Source of the DNA: an uncultured Caldilineales bacterium
GTDB lineage: Bacteria > Chloroflexota > Anaerolineae > JAAEKA01
Direction: 5' to 3'
Assembly (NCBI GenBank): GCA_937907455.1
Contig: CALESQ010000076.1
Location: 1 to 64,000 of the forward strand
DNA: 64,000 bases
In this document: piece after piece, positions 36,062 to 46,600 of the stretch
Layout: each line of letters opens with the position of its first letter
Position numbering within the stretch: position 1 is the stretch's first letter
Notes under the pieces: model-generated
Told to the model about the DNA's origin: nothing
The model's input: only the letters and a program-made list of their open reading frames with translations
Databases searched by the model: none
Made by a program: the position numbers and the translations under genes

Positions 36062-37087
36062 CTATTCATACAGCCAGCAGGCAACGAAATGGCCGGCGTC
36101 CAGATCGCGAAAAACCGGCTCCTGCTCGCGGCACACCGCCATTACCCGCGGGCAACGCGTGCAGAAGTTGCAACCCTGTGGTGGGTTGGCCGGGCTGGGC
36201 ACATCGCCTTCCAGAATGATACGGCGGCGTTTCTCCTCGATCACCGGGTCAGGGATGGGGACGGCCGACAACAGCGCCTGGGTGTAGGGATGCAGGGGAT
36301 TGGTGTATAGACGATGGCGATCGGTCAACTCAACAATTTTGCCCAGATACATCACCGCCACCCGATCGGAAATGTGACGCACTACCGATAGATCGTGGGC
36401 AATGAACAGATAGGTCAGGCCGAATTCAGTCTGCAAATCCTCCAGCAGGTTGATCACCTGCGCCTGAATAGACACATCCAGCGCCGAAATAGGCTCATCC
36501 AGCACGATGAAATCCGGATTGACGGCCAGCGCGCGCGCGATGCCGATGCGCTGGCGTTGGCCGCCGGAAAATTCGTGGGGATAGCGGTTGATGAAGTAGG
36601 GGTTCAAGCCGACGATCTTGAGTAGCTCCATCACCCGTTCACGGCGCGCGGCTCCCTGGGCGATGTTGTGTACCTCCAACGGCTCACCGACGATGTTGCC
36701 CACTGTCATGCGCGGGTTGAGTGAGGCATAGGGGTCCTGAAAGATCATCTGCATGCGACGCCGCTGCCGGCGCAGGGTTTCACCCTTCATGGTCACCAGG
36801 TTATTGCCCTCAAACCACACTTCGCCTGCCGTAGGCTGATATAACTGCAGGATAGCCCGCCCGGTGGTAGATTTGCCGCAGCCCGACTCGCCTACCAATC
36901 CCAGTGTTTCGCCGCGTTGGATGGTGAAGCTTACATCGTCTACGGCCTTGATATGGCCCTTCGCGCGCTGGATCAGCAGCCCGGCGGTGAGGGGAAAGTA
37001 CATCTTCAGCCCTTCCACGCGCAGCAGGGCAGCACTATTGGCTTCGGGGCTGTTGGCCGTCGTGCGCCGTGCGTTGTCTTCGCTCAT
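36062..37087 (-). CDS. Second oligopeptide importer ATPase (DppF type)
   Basis: 341 residues from the ATG at 37087, which overlaps the preceding stop by 4 bp. Walker A GESGCGKST, signature FSGGQRQRIGIARAL, Walker B FIVLDEPISALD, and the GCNFCTRCPRVMAVC Cys segment. It ends the minus-strand run that begins with the gingipain-like protease. No permease gene belongs to this cluster, so it probably works with DppB/DppC encoded downstream or elsewhere. Confidence 0.85.
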   Translation of the reverse strand: MSEDNARRTTANSPEANSAALLRVEGLKMYFPLTAGLLIQRAKGHIKAVDDVSFTIQRGETLGLVGESGCGKSTTGRAILQLYQPTAGEVWFEGNNLVTMKGETLRRQRRRMQMIFQDPYASLNPRMTVGNIVGEPLEVHNIAQGAARRERVMELLKIVGLNPYFINRYPHEFSGGQRQRIGIARALAVNPDFIVLDEPISALDVSIQAQVINLLEDLQTEFGLTYLFIAHDLSVVRHISDRVAVMYLGKIVELTDRHRLYTNPLHPYTQALLSAVPIPDPVIEEKRRRIILEGDVPSPANPPQGCNFCTRCPRVMAVCREQEPVFRDLDAGHFVACWLYE

Positions 37088-38067
37088 GTCAATACACCTC
37101 TGATGTCCACCCAGCAGGCGGCTTTGTGACCAACCCCCACCGCGGCCAGTGGCGGATTCTCGTGCAGGCATTGGTCAATATGATAGGTACAGCGGGCATA
37201 GAAAGGGCAACCTGCGGGAAGATCTATCAGATCAGGCGGCAGGCCCTCGATGGAGCGTAAACGGCCCGGCTGCTCATCGTCGAGTCGCGGCAAAGACCCC
37301 AGCAACCCCACGGTGTAGGGATGGCGCGGGTCGGCATACAGGGTATGCACCGCAGCTTCTTCGACAATGTAGCCTGCATACATCACAATGACCCGCTCGG
37401 CCATGCCTGCCACCACGCCCAGATCGTGGGTGATCCAGATGATGGCCATGCCGATCTCGTGCTTGAGCTTTTTCACCAGTTCCACAATCTGTGCTTGAAT
37501 GGTCACATCCAGCGCGGTGGTCGGCTCATCGGCAATCAGCAATTGCGGGTTGCACGACAGGCCCATGGCAATCATCACCCGTTGCCGCATGCCGCCGGAA
37601 AACTGATGCGGATAGTCGTCCAGGCGCTTGGCTGCTCCCGGAATACCCACCAGAGTCAGCAATTCGGCACTGCGCTGGTATGCCTGTTCTTTATCCATGC
37701 CCAAATGAAGCTGCAACGCCTCGGAAATCTGCCGCCCAATCGTTAGCACCGGGTTCAGCGAGGTCATGGGATCTTGAAAAATCATGGCGATGCGGTTGCC
37801 GCGTACCTGGCGAATCTCATCGTCGCTCAGCTTCAGCAGGTCCTGACCATCGAACCACACTTCGCCGTCTACGATTTTGCCCGGAGGCACCGGGATCAAG
37901 CGGATCAGAGACATCACACCGACGCTTTTGCCAGAGCCGCTTTCGCCTACAACGGCCAGGGTTTCGCCCTCATCCAGGCTATAGGAAATGCCGTTGACAG
38001 CGTGAACCACCCCATCCTGCGTGAAAAAGCGGGTGCGTAAATTTTTTACTTCAAGCAGTTTTGCCAT
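37084..38067 (-). CDS. Second oligopeptide importer ATPase (DppD type)
   Basis: 327 residues. Walker A GESGSGKSV, signature FSGGMRQRVMIAMGL, Walker B LLIADEPTTALD, and a C-terminal GCPFYARCTYHIDQC segment. It follows the normal-order binding-protein gene by 20 bp and overlaps the DppF-type gene by 4 bp. Confidence 0.9.
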   Translation of the reverse strand: MAKLLEVKNLRTRFFTQDGVVHAVNGISYSLDEGETLAVVGESGSGKSVGVMSLIRLIPVPPGKIVDGEVWFDGQDLLKLSDDEIRQVRGNRIAMIFQDPMTSLNPVLTIGRQISEALQLHLGMDKEQAYQRSAELLTLVGIPGAAKRLDDYPHQFSGGMRQRVMIAMGLSCNPQLLIADEPTTALDVTIQAQIVELVKKLKHEIGMAIIWITHDLGVVAGMAERVIVMYAGYIVEEAAVHTLYADPRHPYTVGLLGSLPRLDDEQPGRLRSIEGLPPDLIDLPAGCPFYARCTYHIDQCLHENPPLAAVGVGHKAACWVDIRGVLT

Positions 38068-38087
38068 ACTTGTCTCCTGCGGCGTGG

Positions 38088-40010
38088 CTATTTGCGCCAG
38101 GCAGCCAGTTGATAGGGCGCGTCCGGCTGAACGTTGGCCTGCACCAGACGGCTTTCCGTATACCAGATCAGCGGAATGACTACGGCAGCATCTTCCAGCA
38201 AAATACGCTCGGCAGCCTGGTACAATGCCTGCCGCGCTGCGGGATCGGCAGCCTGCGCCGCGGCTGTGGTCAATTGATTGAAGCTGCTGCCATCCGCGGC
38301 CAGCGGTGCAGCGGCTAATGCAGCCCAGCGCAGCGCATCCGCTCCGCCCCCGGTGTTGAACAAGCTGCCGATCCAGCCATGCTGATCAGCATAGTCCCCG
38401 CAAAAGGCTGTGCGCCAGACGTGAGGCAAGTCCTGGGCCGGGGTTTCGGCGGAAAGCACCGCACTGAACTCTGGCCAGGCCAGGCTTTGCACCTGCACGG
38501 CAATGCCCAGCACGGCGCGCCATTGCGCAGCAATAGCCTCGGCTGTCGCGGCTGACCCAGCCGCAGCATTGTGCAACAGGGTGATGACGGGAAAGCCTGC
38601 ACCAGCGGCGTAGCCAGCTTCGGCCAGCCAGGCTTGCGCTTGTTGTTGGGCCTGCGTCCGGCTCCAGCCGTCTGCGGTTTCGTCGGCGGCCCAGAGAGCC
38701 AGCGTGCTGTCTGCTGCAGCGCTGCCGAAAACACCGGCAGGGGCAAATGTGTGCGCTGCCATGCCTGCGGGGCCGTGCAATTCAGCCAGTGTCTGCCGAT
38801 CCAGCGCAGCAGCCAGGGCACGGCGCACCAACGGGGCATCCAACGGCGCTTTGTTGCTGTTAAGCGCCAGGTATTCGGTGCAGCCTGCCGGGGTGTGGCT
38901 GAGGCGCAGGGCCAGCGCGGGATCAGCCTGCGCAGCCGCGGCTTGATCTGCTGTCAGCGTGAGGCTGTCCAACTCGCCGCGGCGAAAACTCGCTAACGCG
39001 GCTTCGGCATCCAGCATGACAAAATCTACCCGATCCAGGTTGCCGCCCCCTTGCTGCCAGCCATACCAAAACGGGTTGCGCAACAGGGTAAGGCTATCGC
39101 CATGAAACCAGCCGCCCAGCACAAAGGGGCCACTGGCCGCCAAATGCCCCGCTTCGGTCCAGCGTTCACCGTGAGCGGCCAACACCTCTTGCGGCAGCGG
39201 ATAGTTGAAGGGCAGGCTGAGCAGCACCGGCAGATAGCCAGCAGGTTCGGCAAGGTTGATCTGCACGGTGCGCGGGTCAAGGGCCACTACCTGCACCGCG
39301 GCCAGCAGCGCGTCTGTCTCTGCCGGGTTGAGCGCCGCGGCATCGGCCAGGCGGGCGTCGCGGCAGCCCACAATAACATCATTCAATGCGGCCTGGGGGC
39401 TGGCGCGGCGCGGGTCGCAGGCACGGCGCAGGGCAAATACGGCATCATCGGCCGTTACCGCGCGCAGGGGGGTTGCCCCGCGTGAAGGCTGATAGGTGGC
39501 CCATTGCGCATCGGCGCGCAGGGTAAAGCGCCAGCGCAGGCCATCTTCTGATGCTTGCCACGATTCGGCCAGCGCCGGTTGCACTGTGCCTTGCTCATCC
39601 AGCGCGGTGAGTCCGGCAAACAGGTTATTAACCGGCCACAAATCAGCATCCAGCGCGGCCAAAGCGGGGTCTAATGAATACGGCTCTTCACCCAGGTTGA
39701 GGCGCAATGTCACCTGCTGCTGGCTGGGGTCGGGTGTGGGAGTTACCTCGACCACTCGCTCTACCATCACGGTTTGCGGCACAATCACCGTTTCGCGCAC
39801 CGGAGTGGCGGGCAGTTGCTGCCCCCGGGCACAGGCGGCCAGGCTCAACAGCGCACCAAGCAGCAGCAGCAATCGGCAACGCTGATTGAAAAACAAACGC
39901 CGGGGCGCAGCCCAACCCACAGGACGATCTTTGAAAACCGTGTTACGGTCATCTGGCTGATTGTTTTTTCGTATCGCAATGGATGTGGGCACAGAAGCAG
40001 CAGGCATCAT
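38088..40010 (-). CDS. Family 5 peptide-binding lipoprotein (normal order)
   Basis: 640 residues from ATGATG at 40010, overlapping the stop of the glycosyltransferase gene. After a basic N-terminal tail of about 45 residues comes a lipobox LAAC (Cys about 60), a PTPDPSQQ stalk, then the normal domain order: LGEEPYSLDPA, LAESWQASEDGLRWRFTLR, SGPFVLGGWFHGDSL, LALNSNKAPLDAPLVRRALAAALDR and a C-terminal lobe ending VIPLIWYTE...LAAWRK. The long pre-signal tail suggests that the true start may lie further in. It binds peptides, or possibly another solute of the Ni/peptide class. Confidence 0.8.
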   Translation of the reverse strand: MMPAASVPTSIAIRKNNQPDDRNTVFKDRPVGWAAPRRLFFNQRCRLLLLLGALLSLAACARGQQLPATPVRETVIVPQTVMVERVVEVTPTPDPSQQQVTLRLNLGEEPYSLDPALAALDADLWPVNNLFAGLTALDEQGTVQPALAESWQASEDGLRWRFTLRADAQWATYQPSRGATPLRAVTADDAVFALRRACDPRRASPQAALNDVIVGCRDARLADAAALNPAETDALLAAVQVVALDPRTVQINLAEPAGYLPVLLSLPFNYPLPQEVLAAHGERWTEAGHLAASGPFVLGGWFHGDSLTLLRNPFWYGWQQGGGNLDRVDFVMLDAEAALASFRRGELDSLTLTADQAAAAQADPALALRLSHTPAGCTEYLALNSNKAPLDAPLVRRALAAALDRQTLAELHGPAGMAAHTFAPAGVFGSAAADSTLALWAADETADGWSRTQAQQQAQAWLAEAGYAAGAGFPVITLLHNAAAGSAATAEAIAAQWRAVLGIAVQVQSLAWPEFSAVLSAETPAQDLPHVWRTAFCGDYADQHGWIGSLFNTGGGADALRWAALAAAPLAADGSSFNQLTTAAAQAADPAARQALYQAAERILLEDAAVVIPLIWYTESRLVQANVQPDAPYQLAAWRK

Positions 40011-41179
40011 GGTCGTTTCCCGGCAGATTGGGGCTGTTCAAGCTGATGGATATAGCGCAGCATGGCGAGGTATTGTTGGCCTACGCGCACCCGCTGGTAG
40101 TTTTGTTCAGCCAGAGCGCGACCGGCCGCGCCCATCTGCGCGGCGCGGGCGCGGTCAAGCAGCAGGGTGCTGATGGCTTCGGCCAGCGCGGAGGCATCAC
40201 CGGACGGTGTGACGTAGCCGCTGACGCCGTGGGCCACAATTTCGGCCACACCGCCCACTGCGGTGGCTACCACGGGGCGGCGCGCGGCCATGGCTTCCAT
40301 CAATACTGCGGGCGCGGTCTCTTGTCGGCTGCTGAGCACGGTTGCTGTGGCTGCGCTGTAGGCCGCGGCCAATTGCGGTTGATCCAACGCGCCGAGGAAC
40401 TCGACATGGGGGGCCAGGTGCAGGCTTTCGATCACTTGTTGCACGCGCTTGCCAAACGATCCGACAGGCTGGCGCCCGGCGATGCGCAGCAGCACGTTGG
40501 GTACTGCCTCACGCACCTGGGCCAGCGCTTGCAGCAGCAATAATGGGTCTTTGCGCTCGTTCATGCCTCCGACCATCAACACGGTGTGCGGATCAGGCGG
40601 GCGCGGGGGCTGGGTGAAAAACACCTCACCGATGGGCACGTTGATGCGGAAGAACTGCGCCCTGCTGCGGTGGGCATATTGCTCCAGCGCATAGGCGTTG
40701 ATCGCCACCAGATAGCGTGCCAGCCGTACCATCTGCCAATCCTGCGCCACGGTAAGGGCTAAATCCAGCCGGTTGCGCCACTGCTGAAACGCGCGCAACT
40801 CTTGCCGCGGGATGCCGTGAATAGTAACCGCCGCCGGGTAGCCGCTGCGCAGGGCTGCCAGGCCATATTCCGATTCGTGGGCGGTGATGGCCTCAGGTGC
40901 AATGCTGCGCAGCGCCTCGACCAGCGCGGGCACGGCGGCCGCGCGGCGCAGAGGGTGTGTGCGTTGCCGCGGCATGGCAACGGTGTGTACGGTAAGGGGT
41001 GCTTCGCCGCGGTGGCTGATCTCTACGCGGCCGCGACCGGGCGCAGACACATAACGCACCACATGCACATCTGCGCCCGCGGCTGCCAGGCCCGCGGCCA
41101 GATTGCGGCCTACGGCCCAGACACCACCGGTAGGGGCAGCGTCGTCGTCAGGATAGTGGCAGAGAAGGGCAATGCGCAT
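40007..41179 (-). CDS. GT4-type glycosyltransferase
   Basis: 390 residues from ATG 41179, where MRIALLCHYPDDD is the usual N-terminal strand; the frame opens 18 codons further back. GT-B fold: GGVWAVGRNLAAGL near the N-terminus, VGGMNERKDPLLLLQAL as the second-domain entry, and the E-x7-E motif in ETAPAVLMEAMAARRPVVA. It transfers a sugar from a nucleotide donor; acceptor unknown. Third of three tandem glycosyltransferases and translationally coupled to the binding-protein gene. Confidence 0.8.
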   Translation of the reverse strand: MRIALLCHYPDDDAAPTGGVWAVGRNLAAGLAAAGADVHVVRYVSAPGRGRVEISHRGEAPLTVHTVAMPRQRTHPLRRAAAVPALVEALRSIAPEAITAHESEYGLAALRSGYPAAVTIHGIPRQELRAFQQWRNRLDLALTVAQDWQMVRLARYLVAINAYALEQYAHRSRAQFFRINVPIGEVFFTQPPRPPDPHTVLMVGGMNERKDPLLLLQALAQVREAVPNVLLRIAGRQPVGSFGKRVQQVIESLHLAPHVEFLGALDQPQLAAAYSAATATVLSSRQETAPAVLMEAMAARRPVVATAVGGVAEIVAHGVSGYVTPSGDASALAEAISTLLLDRARAAQMGAAGRALAEQNYQRVRVGQQYLAMLRYIHQLEQPQSAGKRP

Positions 41180-41239
41180 GGGCGGATGACAGGGTGAGGG
41201 GGTGATAGCTTCTGCTTGTTGGTTACTTCTCACTTCTCG

Positions 41240-42379
41240 CTACTTACTATTCACTGTCCGATACACGTCCAGGGTGCGGCGGGCGACTACTGTGGTGCGG
41301 AAGCGCGCTTCAGCCTCGCGGCGTCCAGCCTGGCCGAGACGCTGGCTCAGGGCATTGTCTTGCAAGAGTTGCTGCAAGGCGCGCGCCAGGCCACCAGTAT
41401 CCTGCGGCTGCACCAGCAGTCCGGCAGCGCCGTCGTGCAGCAGGGCGCGCACACCGCCTACATCAGCCGCCACCACGGCTTTGCCCGCGGCCATAGCCTG
41501 GGCAATGGCTACGGGTGCGGTTTCCTGCCACGAGGGCAGCGCCAGGCAGGCACAGCGGCTGTATTCCGCCTGCATGGCGGCCTCGTCCAGCCAGCCCAGG
41601 AAGGAAACGGCGCTGGCAAGGCCGTTCGCCTGCACAAAGGCACGGCATTCGGCGGCATAGGCTGGTTCGGAATGTTCTTCACCGGCAAGGCGTAATTGCG
41701 CCTGTGGCAAAGCGCGCTGCACCTGGGCAAAGGCGTGTAGCAGGCCGAGGATGTTTTTGCGATGCACAATGCGCGCAGCACACAGCACCGTCAATGGCTC
41801 GGTTGCCGCGGGTAAGGTGAAATAGGTGTCACCGACCGGATTTTCCACCAGGTACATGTCGGCGGAAGTCATGCTGCGGTAGAACTCGGCCACATAAGGG
41901 CTGATCGCCACCACATGGCGCGCCCGTGCCAGACAGCGGCGCTCGTACCATTCTTCATAGCGCCAGCTTAACGCCTCGCGCCAGCTCAGGCCATATTGGC
42001 GGAACACCGCGGCCTCCTGGCTGATCACGCCGTGTACGGTGATCAGCGCGGCAGCGCCGCTGAGCAAGGCTGCGTCGCCGTAGGCTCCGGCGCTGTGGGC
42101 GTGGGCCACGTCCGGCGCAATCGCGCGTACCACACGCGCCAGGGCGCGGGCATCGGCCCGCAGGAAGGTCCAGCGCGGCACGCGGCGCAGCGGCACGGTG
42201 TGCACGGTGATGCCGTTACGCTGGGTTACAGCGTTGGTCTCGCCGGATTGGGTGACGACATGCACCTCAACGCCGGGAAGCTGGCGCAGGCCCTCGGCCA
42301 GTTGTACCACCACAGCCTCTGGGCCGCCGCTGATGCGGTTGTTTTGCAAAGAATAAGCGCCAAGGATCGCGACTCGCAC
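41240..42379 (-). CDS. GT4-type glycosyltransferase
   Basis: 379 residues from GTG 42379, one base after the previous stop codon. MRVAILGAYSLQNNRISGGPE is the N-terminal GT-B strand with the glycine-rich loop (in two parts), AARIVHRKNILGLLHAF the second domain, and ETAPVAIAQAMAAGKAVVA the E-x7-E site. Probably acts on the same glycan as its two neighbours. Confidence 0.85.
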   Translation of the reverse strand: MRVAILGAYSLQNNRISGGPEAVVVQLAEGLRQLPGVEVHVVTQSGETNAVTQRNGITVHTVPLRRVPRWTFLRADARALARVVRAIAPDVAHAHSAGAYGDAALLSGAAALITVHGVISQEAAVFRQYGLSWREALSWRYEEWYERRCLARARHVVAISPYVAEFYRSMTSADMYLVENPVGDTYFTLPAATEPLTVLCAARIVHRKNILGLLHAFAQVQRALPQAQLRLAGEEHSEPAYAAECRAFVQANGLASAVSFLGWLDEAAMQAEYSRCACLALPSWQETAPVAIAQAMAAGKAVVAADVGGVRALLHDGAAGLLVQPQDTGGLARALQQLLQDNALSQRLGQAGRREAEARFRTTVVARRTLDVYRTVNSK

Positions 42380-42380
42380 A

Positions 42381-43628
42381 CTAGGTCCTGTCTGCCAGCA
42401 CCTGCTGGTAAAAAGTTTGCACCGCGTCTACGTGGGCTTGCACCTGGTAACGTTCGGCCACAGTACGACGGGCCGCTGTGCCCAGCCGCAGCCGCGTCTG
42501 CGGGTCATCCAGCAGCCCTTGCAAGGCCGAGACCAACGCTTCGACATCACCCGCAGGTGTAAGCAGGCCATCTACGCCGGGGGTGATGATCTCTAGCGCG
42601 CCGCCCAGGGCGCTGGCTACCGTAGGGCGCGCCGCGGCCATGCCTTCAATGATTACGCGGCCAAACGGCTCAGGCTTCACCGAGCAATGCACCACGACAT
42701 CGGCTGCGGCCAACACCTGGGGCATGTCGGCGCGAAAGCCGGTGATGTGCAGAGCATCAGCCAGACCCAGCGCCTGGGCCTGAGCCTGCACCTGAGCGGC
42801 ATAGCCGGGGCCATCGGCCTCTTCAGCCAGACCTACCAGCGCACCGTGAACGGGATAGCCTGCGGTGCGCAACTGGGCCAGCGCCTCGATGAACACATGT
42901 TGCCCCTTCCACGGTGAAATGCGTCCGGCCATCACCAGCAGCGCGGTTTCTGGGGGCAAACCTAACTCGGCACGAAAGGGCGCACCGTTGGCTGACTTGT
43001 CATAATCGGCCAGATCAAGCGCGTTGGGGATCACCACGCTGTGGCGCAACGGCGGCAACACGGCAAGATGGGCCGCAGCAATCGCCTGTGAAATGAAGAT
43101 CATGCCATGCACCGCAGGTAAAAGCCAGTGAATGTCTGTGGGTGAAGGGGTTTCAAAAGAGCGGCAATGCTCCACCGCGGGCACGCGGTTCAGGCGGCAA
43201 GCCAGCGCACCGGCCTGATTGAGCGGCAAAATGTCGTTGAGGTGAACAAGGTGCGGCTGGAACCGGGTCATGCTACGGCGCAAGCTGCCTGTTACCGGCA
43301 GGATATCGCGCAGCAGGCGGCGCACGCCCCCGGCGTTACGGCGCAGGCGCAGCCGCACAGAGGACGTGTCGCCTGCGGCAGAAGATAGGGCTGCGCCCGC
43401 GGCGGGGGGCGGCAGGGGGCGCTCCCAGCGGGGCACGCGCACGCGCACCACCGGTACGCCCGCTTCCTCAAAGCCGCGAAAGGGGTTGACCGTAGCCAAA
43501 GCCACCAGCGGCTGCACCTGCTGCCGATCGAGGTGGGTAACCAGGTGGTACAGGCTGAAGATGGAGCCGCCGGGGCTGGGGCACAGGTCAACGTAAAGCA
43601 CGCGGATCACGGCAGCGGTGTTTGCCAC
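42381..43628 (-). CDS. GT4-type glycosyltransferase
   Basis: 415 residues. N-terminal VLYVDLCPSPGGSIFSLYHLV, the second-domain VMAGRISPWKGQHVFIEAL, and the E-x7-E site EPFGRVIIEGMAAARPTVA. The first 22 bp overlap the end of the protease gene. First of three glycosyltransferases. Confidence 0.85.
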   Translation of the reverse strand: MANTAAVIRVLYVDLCPSPGGSIFSLYHLVTHLDRQQVQPLVALATVNPFRGFEEAGVPVVRVRVPRWERPLPPPAAGAALSSAAGDTSSVRLRLRRNAGGVRRLLRDILPVTGSLRRSMTRFQPHLVHLNDILPLNQAGALACRLNRVPAVEHCRSFETPSPTDIHWLLPAVHGMIFISQAIAAAHLAVLPPLRHSVVIPNALDLADYDKSANGAPFRAELGLPPETALLVMAGRISPWKGQHVFIEALAQLRTAGYPVHGALVGLAEEADGPGYAAQVQAQAQALGLADALHITGFRADMPQVLAAADVVVHCSVKPEPFGRVIIEGMAAARPTVASALGGALEIITPGVDGLLTPAGDVEALVSALQGLLDDPQTRLRLGTAARRTVAERYQVQAHVDAVQTFYQQVLADRT

Positions 43629-46600
43629 AGGGTGGCAATGGCCGCGATGTCGTTGATGTCAATGCGGCCATTCTGCACCAGGTCGGTGCGCGGGTTGAAG
43701 GTGGTGGACCAGGCAACATTGCCCCAGGCCGCGGCTACCAGTTGCACGTCAACGATATCGTACACGCCGTCGCAGTTGATGTCGCCGCGTGCGCAGGCTG
43801 CGGGTTGGGCCAGCACCAGGGCTGGGTCGCCCGACATGCTGTGGCCCACCGCTGAACGCCCGTTGTCAGGAGATGACAGCGAGGCGTAGGCGCGGGCACG
43901 GGCCACGGTGACTGCCATGCCGGTTTGCGTGATACGGTCATCCATCACTGCTTCGACAAAGTTGTTCAGAAGCACCGTTTGCGGGTGCAAGGTGTCGAAA
44001 GTAACGCCGGTGAAGCCGCCGATGGTGCCGCGCCCCTCGGCGCGCAGCAAGCCTTCATCTATGCCATCGTATTGCGGCGACACGAAGTAGCCGTTGGTAC
44101 ACGAGGACACCAGCAGGAAGGGCATGGCGGTGGCGTTGTTGAGCTGATTGATCCAGTAGACGCGGAACAACTGCTCATGTGCCCAGGTAGTGATGCTGCC
44201 GTGACCGGTGAAATGGATCAGCAATTGCCCTGCGTTCCACTGATTCACTACCGCTGCGCGGATATCGGTGAGGTTGGTATACACCCAGGGATCGGTGGGG
44301 CAGGCGTTGGTGCCGGGTACGCACCAATACAGGCGGTTGACTGTGAACTGTGGCAGCAACTCGCTGGCCGTTTCTTCTGTAGCCATGAAGAACTGCGTGC
44401 CGTAGGCGGGATTGTCGTTATCGGGGTTGTCGGCTACCCACAGGGTTTGCAGGGCGCGGCTGGCAGGAAAGGTGGTGGGGTACTGAATGGTTTTATTCAC
44501 CACCGTGGTGGTCTCGGCGGGGGTGTTTACCGGCAGGCGGCTGATCACCATCTCGCCCAGCAGATCACTGCCTTGCACGCGCACATAGCCGTTGTCAGAT
44601 ACCGATGAGCCGCTCCAGGCATCAAAGCCGCCCAGCCAGGGGGGAATTAGGTTGTAGCGCACTGTGGCAATGCCAGGCACCACATAGCCGCGTGGGTTCA
44701 TCGAACCGTCGCCCACCAGCAGCACGTAGGTGGGCGCGGGTGCTGTATAGCTGCTGTAGGCGTAGGCGAGATAAGAGCGGATCGCTGCGGCTGACATCGA
44801 GCCGTCGCTGTATAGATCGTAGATGTCCTGCACGTTGACCACTCGCACAGTCATGCCGTTGGCTGTGTGATAGTCAGCCAGCGGTTGGATGGCAGTTAGC
44901 AGGCTGGGATGGGTGATCATCAAATAGTCTACTTGCTGCGTGGGGTCAAGCAAGGTGCTGGGCTGGTAGATGCTTAGCGCCACCGGCGTGCGCACGGCGC
45001 TGTCGGGCACAACAAGGAATTTGTCGCTGGCAGTGGTGGTCATTTGCCACGAGAGGGTGTAAGGTCCGCTGCCGGTGGTGGTTGCGTCGGTGAGCAGCTT
45101 CGGCTGGGCCGGGTTGGCGATGTTGAGCAGCCAGGGCGCAGCCGCAGGCAGCGCGCTGATCTGATAGCGCCACAGCCCGGCCGTGGGGTTAGTGAAGGGG
45201 GTATCTGCCAGGTATTGGCCGTTGTAGGGATAGGTTAGCTTCAGCCAATCCAGCCACACGCTGTAGTCGGTGCCTGTGCCGGTGAGATTCACCGGCTGCA
45301 CCACCACGGTGTTGTTGCCGTTTGCCAGCGCGCCCGCGGGCAGCGCCAGCGAGCCATCCAGAATACGGGTGTTGCTCCAGCTTTTGCTTTGAGTGGCGCT
45401 GCTGTTGAGCGTGAAGTTCACCTGATAGTTACCGGCGTTCTGCTTGTCGCCAGCCAGCCACACCGCCAGCGTGGGAGCTACAGCCGAGGCCGTGTCCACT
45501 GCCATGCCAGAGAAGGTGACGCTGCGGCTGGTGAGTATCTGGCCGTAGTACCAGCTATCATACACCACTGGTTGCAGCCAGTCTACAAAGGGACGTTGCT
45601 GCTTGTATTCCAGGTTTTCCTCGGCGTGGGCGGTAGCCAGCAGGGTGGCCGCCAGCGGTGCTGCTGCGGGGGCCACGTTTTGCGATGCCATGCGCAGGCC
45701 GTTGACGCCGCCCCAGCTTAGCCAGTAAATATTGTTGTCGTCGCTGAGAGGGTTGGCGTTGCGCTGACCATAGAACATCAGGCTGTCGGTGGGGTTGAAC
45801 ACACCGTCGCTTTCACCTGCTACGTAGATGGACTGTTCGACATCCGCATCCAGCAGGCGGAAGGTGCGCGGGTTCAAGCTGTTGAGCGTGGCCGCGGGCA
45901 CGCCGGCATTTTGCAGGGCAGCGTAGCTTACGCGGGTCAGGCCATCCGCGTTCACTGTCACTTTGATGGCAGGGTCGGTGTTGGCAGCGCGTCCGGCGGG
46001 ATCAGCGGGTTTGTCCGGCGCATCGGGCCGCACCTGCCAGCCTGCTGCCTGTGCCTGGGCAAAATTGGCAAAGATCGCCTCAAAGGCTGCGGCAAAGCGG
46101 GGATCGGTGGCAGCAGTTGAGCGCGCCGCTGGTTCGGAAAAGCGCAGACGCAGACGCATGGTGGTAGCCACGCGCAGCGTACCGTCGGCTGGGGTGAATT
46201 GGAAGGGATGCAGCGACAAGCGCACGAAGCGATAGCCGCGCAGCCAGCCTTCTTCGTCAAGGGTGGCCGGTTGGGTGGGTGTTGGGGTGCGCTGGGCATA
46301 GGCTGCTGCGTCAAGCTGCCATTGCTCTACCACCTGGGCGGCATCGCCTTCACCCTGCAGCACTGCCGCGGGAGCCGGGGCAATGCGGAATGACCCCTTC
46401 ACCGGTTGCCAGTTCACATCAAGCAGCTCCAGCGTTACCGCACCGGTGGGCGGTGCAGCCAGCATCACCCCGCGCTGAGGCAAGCTGGGTGTGCCTGGCG
46501 CTGCGGCGCTGGGCCAATCACTGCCATCTACCACCACGCGCTGATAACTTACGCCGTCGTGGGTGAGTGTTTCCATATCATAGGTCGGCAGATCCACCGT